Position numbers and translations under genes: made by a program. 64,000 nt of DNA. Origin: Moesziomyces globuligerus (taxonomy: Eukaryota > Basidiomycota > Ustilaginomycetes > Ustilaginales > Ustilaginaceae). The stretch lies in contig JARVLF010000019.1 of the NCBI GenBank assembly GCA_030849465.1, positions 1 through 64,000 of the forward strand, written 5' to 3'. Below, piece by piece: positions 60,701 to 64,000 of this stretch (positions are counted from its first letter, which is position 1; every line of letters starts with the position of its first letter). The notes beneath the pieces are model-generated. The model was given only the letters and a program-made list of their open reading frames with translations, was not told where the DNA came from and did not search any database.

Positions 60701-63700
60701 TGCGGCGACGACGCGATGAGCGCCAGCGAGATGCACGTCTTGCCGTATCCGACCGCATCGGCCAGCACACCGCCGCGGACCGTGGTCGGGCGCACCGCCC
60801 TGCCCTCGGCACGCCAGCCGAGCGGCTCGAGCAGGCCCTCTGCGATCTCCTCCTCAAAGAAGGGCTCGACGTCGGCCTGTTCCTGCTCGAGCATCCACGT
60901 GAGCGACCGCTTCTGCTCGCGTCGCAGCTCCACGGCAAACAGCTCCGGCGTCGGCGCCTCGGCATCCTGCCGGTTGCTGCACAGCGTATACGCCGGCAGC
61001 TTGAACATGTCGAGGCCGCGATCGAGCTTGGTGAGGCGCCAGGCGAGCTCGACGGCGCCTGCGTTCTTGGACGGCGGCAGGCGCGAAACAGCGCGGTGCA
61101 TGAGCGTGGCGGCGTTGAGGCCGAAGCGCACCTGGGCCATACCGTTCTGGAGGCAGAGCTGGACGGCAAACGGCGAGGGGCGGTTCTTGAGCGCCTGCTC
61201 GTACGGTCCAGCCTGCTTCGTGTTCTCCACGGGGACCACCGGTTTGCCTGGGATAGCCAGCCACTGGATCTCGGGCTCGGACGGCGCGCAGCGCGCACAG
61301 CTGGCCGTGGCGCAGTCGAAGGGATCGTGCTTGGCCGACATCCAGGTGTCGAAGGCGTCGATATCCGGCAGCCGCTCGACGAGCCAGGCGAGGTGGCCGA
61401 ACGTCGTGTTAGTCTTGTGCAGAAGATCCACCTGGCCCCAGACGCCGTCGGCGGGCCAGATGCGGTCCATGCCCCGACTGGAGACGGGCGCCTGGCAGGT
61501 GAGCACCGCCACCGACTGCGTGCAGTCCTCCTTGCGCAGATCCACGTCGTACGTCTGTTCCGGAACGGCCATGGTGCCGTCGACGCCCTTGCCCGCACGC
61601 ACCGTGAAGGCGTCCATCTTGCGCCACACGCCCGAGATGGTGAGCTTGACCTCCTCCACCACATCGTCCTCGTCGGGCTTAGCGAGCTTGGGCCTCCACC
61701 CAGGCTCGAGTTGAGCGACGGACACGCGCTCGAGCGGGTAGGGCCAGCGCGAGGTGTCGGTGGAGAAGACGAAGCGGTCTGCGCTCTGGTCCTGGAAGCG
61801 GTCCGTGTCGATGAAGAGGAAGAGGCGACGCTTGCTGGGCGTCTTCCTGCCGCCGCGACGGACGTGGAGCGCGCCGCAGGCGGTGCCGCACTGCTCGAGC
61901 AGGTCGTAGGAGCCTTCGATGTTGGCATCGAGGTGCTCGCGGGCGCTGTCCGGCACGGTGACGTGCATCTCCGAGTAGCGGAGCTTGTCGGCGAACTTGC
62001 CGCCGAGGCCCATGGCGCTCTGCCAGGTGGCCACCTGGCGGCCGGCGCTGCGGACCGTCGCCTTGGTCGTCTTGGCCGAGGGCAGGCAGAGCTCCCAGTG
62101 GCCGTGCAGAAGGTCGACGCGCTTGGCGCGCGGGTCGAGCGCCATGCGTGCGACGGGCTGGATGAGCAGCTTGCGCAGCGGACTGCCTGCGGGCTCCTCG
62201 ACGGCGGGGTCGACGAGGATGCGCCAGTGCGGCTCGATGGGATCGAGGATGAGATCGAGACGAGCACCGGGAGCCGTGAACTGCGCCTGCCAGACCTTCT
62301 GCCGGAGGAGCGACTGGAAGCGGAACTCGGCGCTTTCTAGGACCTCGGCGACACGCACCTGCCAGCGCGTGGCGACTGCATCATCCTTGAAGTAGAGGCC
62401 GTGCATGAGCGACGAGCAGAGCTCCTCGGTGAGGCCGCGCGCCTCGAGACGCATAGGGAGGGCGGCCTTGAGCATGGGCGCAAACTCGTCGGGCGAGGAG
62501 CGCACGAGGGTGTCGAGGGCGAACTTGTGGACGGGCCGGCCCTTGCAGGTCTCGCAGGCGGTGTGGTCGCAGTCGGTGCAGCGGTAGATGGGCACGTCGA
62601 CGACGCGGTTGCGGCCCTCGCAGTTGCAGAGCTGTGCGCTGTTGACCGCTGCCCCGAGCAGGTCGGGCATCGAGACAAGGCTGCTCGTCGTGAGGTCTAA
62701 CGGCTGCGGTGCCAGGAGGTCGACGTGGGCGATGGCGTGTTCGGGCTGGTCGACGACCTTCTGCACCACCTCGCTCGACTGCTTGAGCTTGCTCTCGCGC
62801 TTCTCGTCCGTGGAAACAGTGGCAAGGGCTGCCTTGCGCTTCTCGCCGTCCTCGCGCAGGTCCTTCATGCCGACGAGCAGCGCCGAAAGCACACAGGCGC
62901 CGACGACGGTGGAGCTCATGGCGTTACCGGCGAGGTCCTGGAGCTGATCATCGGTCTCTCTGGTGAGCAGCAGCTCGTCGAGCGGCAAGCCTTGCAGCGA
63001 AAGAGCCTCGAGGCCGATCAAGGGCCCACCACGCGAGGTGAGGAAAGGGATACCCGACGGCGTGAGACAGGGAGCAATGCCTGGACGCGAAGCGGCGACG
63101 TTGCGGTCGACGTTCTGAGAAAGCTCCCAAATCTTCGACTTGTAGATGGGGTCTTGGCCCATGGCGGCGAAGCGGAGGGTGGTGATGTCGAGCAGATCGG
63201 TGACGCGCTCTGGTTGGCGGACGGCCCACTCGTTCCATCCGTCGTGGGACATCTTGCAGGTGCCTCCTTCCTCCCAAGCGGTGAGGGGACGCGTCTTTCC
63301 GAGTCCCTCCTCGTCGCGGGCGCGTTCGTGGCGGCTCTGGCACTTGCTCCAATCGATTGTCGACCTGCCCTTGCTGAGGCCCTCGCCGTGAGCAAACTGG
63401 CGGCGGACGCGCTGGATGCGTGGGTCGTCGGTGGGCAGGAGGAAGGCGTCGAGCGGACTGGATGCGGGGCGCATGAGGGCGTTGGTGATGAGTTCCCAGT
63501 TCTGCGGGAGCGAGTCGCGGTTGTTGCGACAGGCGAGGAGGTATCCGCGCTGACGGGTGTGGGGGATGTAGTAGTTTTTGGTGTCAAAGGTGTTGCTGAA
63601 GCCGACGTCGTAGCCGGCCTCTGCGACGATGGTCTCTGCGACGCCGACCCAGGGCGCGTTTTTGACGTTTTCGAGCACGACGAGGGTGGGCTTGTGACGC

Positions 63701-64000
63701 ATGACCCACTCGAGCATTCCGCGGAAGGTGCGACCGCTCTCTCCGCCGTCGTTGAGGCCCTTTTTGCTGTTGTTGAGGTGCGAGTAGTCGACGCACGACG
63801 TGCCCGCGATGAGGATGTCGACGTCGCCGGGGACGTCGACGAGGGCGCCGTAGGCGGTGTGCGCCTTTTCGCCGCCGAGCTCGGTGACGTCGCGGAAGAG
63901 GATGGGGGGCGAAAAGTTGCGCTCGATGTAGGCCTGTTTGAAGGGCTCGATCTCGCAGGAGAAGACGTGGTCGACCTTGATGCGGATGCCGTGCTTCTCG
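57778..64000 (-). CDS. DNMT5: DNMT5-type cytosine DNA methyltransferase with RING and SNF2 ATPase (5' end outside window)
   Basis: Partial: at least 2073 codons are open, and the frame continues past 64000 (the Met at 63717 is internal). Methyltransferase motif IV is IAGTSCVDYSHLNN, with catalytic Cys encoded near 63793, and motif VI is VLENVKNAPW near 63680. TRQRGYLLA and the late motif LAGNAMSSTVV follow. Next come a Cys-rich cluster (CTDCDHTACETCKG), a long middle region, and an SNF2 N-lobe with GGVLADAVGYGKTCISLAL (near 60750) and motif II DEFH (near 59985). A RING finger (C...CGHSGCRQCVL...C, near 58540-58680) precedes the C-lobe ending in IGRCVRYGQLKKVFVWRL. This order (methyltransferase, RING, Rad5-like SNF2) defines DNMT5, an ATP-dependent maintenance CG methyltransferase in Cryptococcus. 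An N-terminal chromodomain, if any, lies beyond the window. Confidence 0.93.
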   Translation of the reverse strand, partial: EKHGIRIKVDHVFSCEIEPFKQAYIERNFSPPILFRDVTELGGEKAHTAYGALVDVPGDVDILIAGTSCVDYSHLNNSKKGLNDGGESGRTFRGMLEWVMRHKPTLVVLENVKNAPWVGVAETIVAEAGYDVGFSNTFDTKNYYIPHTRQRGYLLACRNNRDSLPQNWELITNALMRPASSPLDAFLLPTDDPRIQRVRRQFAHGEGLSKGRSTIDWSKCQSRHERARDEEGLGKTRPLTAWEEGGTCKMSHDGWNEWAVRQPERVTDLLDITTLRFAAMGQDPIYKSKIWELSQNVDRNVAASRPGIAPCLTPSGIPFLTSRGGPLIGLEALSLQGLPLDELLLTRETDDQLQDLAGNAMSSTVVGACVLSALLVGMKDLREDGEKRKAALATVSTDEKRESKLKQSSEVVQKVVDQPEHAIAHVDLLAPQPLDLTTSSLVSMPDLLGAAVNSAQLCNCEGRNRVVDVPIYRCTDCDHTACETCKGRPVHKFALDTLVRSSPDEFAPMLKAALPMRLEARGLTEELCSSLMHGLYFKDDAVATRWQVRVAEVLESAEFRFQSLLRQKVWQAQFTAPGARLDLILDPIEPHWRILVDPAVEEPAGSPLRKLLIQPVARMALDPRAKRVDLLHGHWELCLPSAKTTKATVRSAGRQVATWQSAMGLGGKFADKLRYSEMHVTVPDSAREHLDANIEGSYDLLEQCGTACGALHVRRGGRKTPSKRRLFLFIDTDRFQDQSADRFVFSTDTSRWPYPLERVSVAQLEPGWRPKLAKPDEDDVVEEVKLTISGVWRKMDAFTVRAGKGVDGTMAVPEQTYDVDLRKEDCTQSVAVLTCQAPVSSRGMDRIWPADGVWGQVDLLHKTNTTFGHLAWLVERLPDIDAFDTWMSAKHDPFDCATASCARCAPSEPEIQWLAIPGKPVVPVENTKQAGPYEQALKNRPSPFAVQLCLQNGMAQVRFGLNAATLMHRAVSRLPPSKNAGAVELAWRLTKLDRGLDMFKLPAYTLCSNRQDAEAPTPELFAVELRREQKRSLTWMLEQEQADVEPFFEEEIAEGLLEPLGWRAEGRAVRPTTVRGGVLADAVGYGKTCISLALIASSPHRRQLPALPAGEEGSYVPTRATLIIVPGHLCKQWEKEVRKFCGSKLSVCVVTSKAELNKLTVRTVLKCDILIMSVTVYKSDAYWETLANIAAANPLPNRAGRFFNAALKKSLEALKNRVRELTGHGEEDGEGVRKLVRSIRDRVDFDDSHLTTHKARSRLKGKAYMESKAADDEDEDDDIVVVGAKKGAKAKALPKELQSSGKKDPDPWGLTSAAVKRDWHEMKCPPLEMFMWNRVIVDEFHYIGETMDRTLAGVTSLQARAKWILSGTPPTADFADVKSIAVFLNVHLGVDDDADTTKDSVRKAREKMRTAAEKFNNFREMHSPAWHHRRQQVAQRFLDRFVRSNEPEIGELPSAQLIKPIRLPAAESALYLELAHAIENLDLRHQRKVFQARPKAKAKLGALKTKAGDDFVVDDDEDDSDDGKRGKKAKPVKRKQGDPQLEMSHRDQRLIDTLGSSASPEEALLKRASVYDDFAGVDLDAMEGVNNAIKACEYIVRERRKQLADCRRQLERELPVALEQHRLVLHHFGYRDENRQAFADFVRNAHNAAWGDGESKRMVREILDAAHCTLASVGKPAAKAHFAPSGVLSAALKRRAKERAAAEKGSGGGDDEGKKGKVDAKAAAWAEEYHLRALVHQLTRLRNELVGRVNALRFFTMIRDCQRAHLEGVDVKVVCPAAKCSHAGRALSLDEVSISSTCGHSGCRQCVLREAYIGKCPTEGCAALAKPTSIVHASSLGAEDDGKATRYGTKLALLCALLRRLPSDERALVFCQFETLTATVAEALAAYGVSFVQLTGTAKKRSDLLEAYQEETGARVLLLNIEDESAAGSNLTVANHVIFVGPLLKQEQQQYDATMTQAIGRCVRYGQLKKVFVWRLASMETIDQEVLEKRERLQLVARQDLDPAQAEAQVASSTSLVVEELEAQFNDALKGPLVLSDVGSLGAKRKRPAEVAVPAKRRRTPKHVLDVSDDDEE

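Noticed and set aside
58504..62340. Plus-strand ORF of 1278 aa opposite DNMT5
   Set aside because: Antisense shadow; the minus strand carries the SNF2 and RING motifs over exactly this span.

Overview
The window is a chromosome end of a fungus, read from the telomere inward. Bases 1-94 are fifteen C-strand telomere repeats (TAACCC) plus a partial copy. Beyond 9.6 kb the gene set is that of a basidiomycete: class I myosin with an SH3 tail, lysine-pathway homocitrate synthase, ERG26, HEM4, a microbial opsin, an LSH/DDM1 remodeller and a DNMT5-type methyltransferase. Genes are GC-rich and mostly intronless, and the introns that exist are short. This fits an ustilaginomycete (smut or related yeast). 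The species assignment is inference.

Region 1 (1-9.53 kb) is a layered subtelomere. A module of about 3.2 kb, carrying one intact gene for a zinc-finger protein of about 940 aa on the minus strand, is present twice in direct orientation (95-3320 and 4407-7636). Its right end alone occurs two more times (7646-7873 and 9161-9509). Each of the four right ends finishes with the same sequence and runs straight into telomere repeats. Just upstream of each gene start lies a strictly phased 22-bp repeat array. Between the modules are an LTR-like sequence in two inverted copies, a gag fragment, an ORF fragment cut by the LTR, and a triplicated 89-bp repeat.

Region 2 (9.6-36.5 kb) is ordinary gene space: PNPOx-like protein, short-chain dehydrogenase, DExH RNA helicase, myosin-I, secreted alkaline phosphatase, homocitrate synthase, OTU deubiquitinase (6 exons, minus strand), a dolichyl-diphosphatase/deaminase fusion and an EamA transporter. 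Two large gaps (21.25-24.65 and 28.9-31.1 kb) show no gene I can support.

Region 3 (36.5-41.2 kb) is a gene-free island of small repeats: foldback units rich in GGGTGGCT, MITE-like elements with a TIR of about 40 bp, and two tRNA-related (box A/box B) sequences.

Region 4 (41.2-64 kb) holds a retinal-binding microbial opsin (three exons, minus strand), uroporphyrinogen-III synthase and ERG26 diverging from a shared intergenic region, a class V aminotransferase, an LSH/HELLS-type SNF2 remodeller, a polytopic membrane protein, and a DNMT5-type DNA methyltransferase with RING and SNF2 modules that runs off the right edge. The LSH-type remodeller and DNMT5 lie only 3.5 kb apart and plausibly act together in DNA methylation.

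Limits: splice sites, domains and family names were read by eye. No database search or RNA evidence was available.
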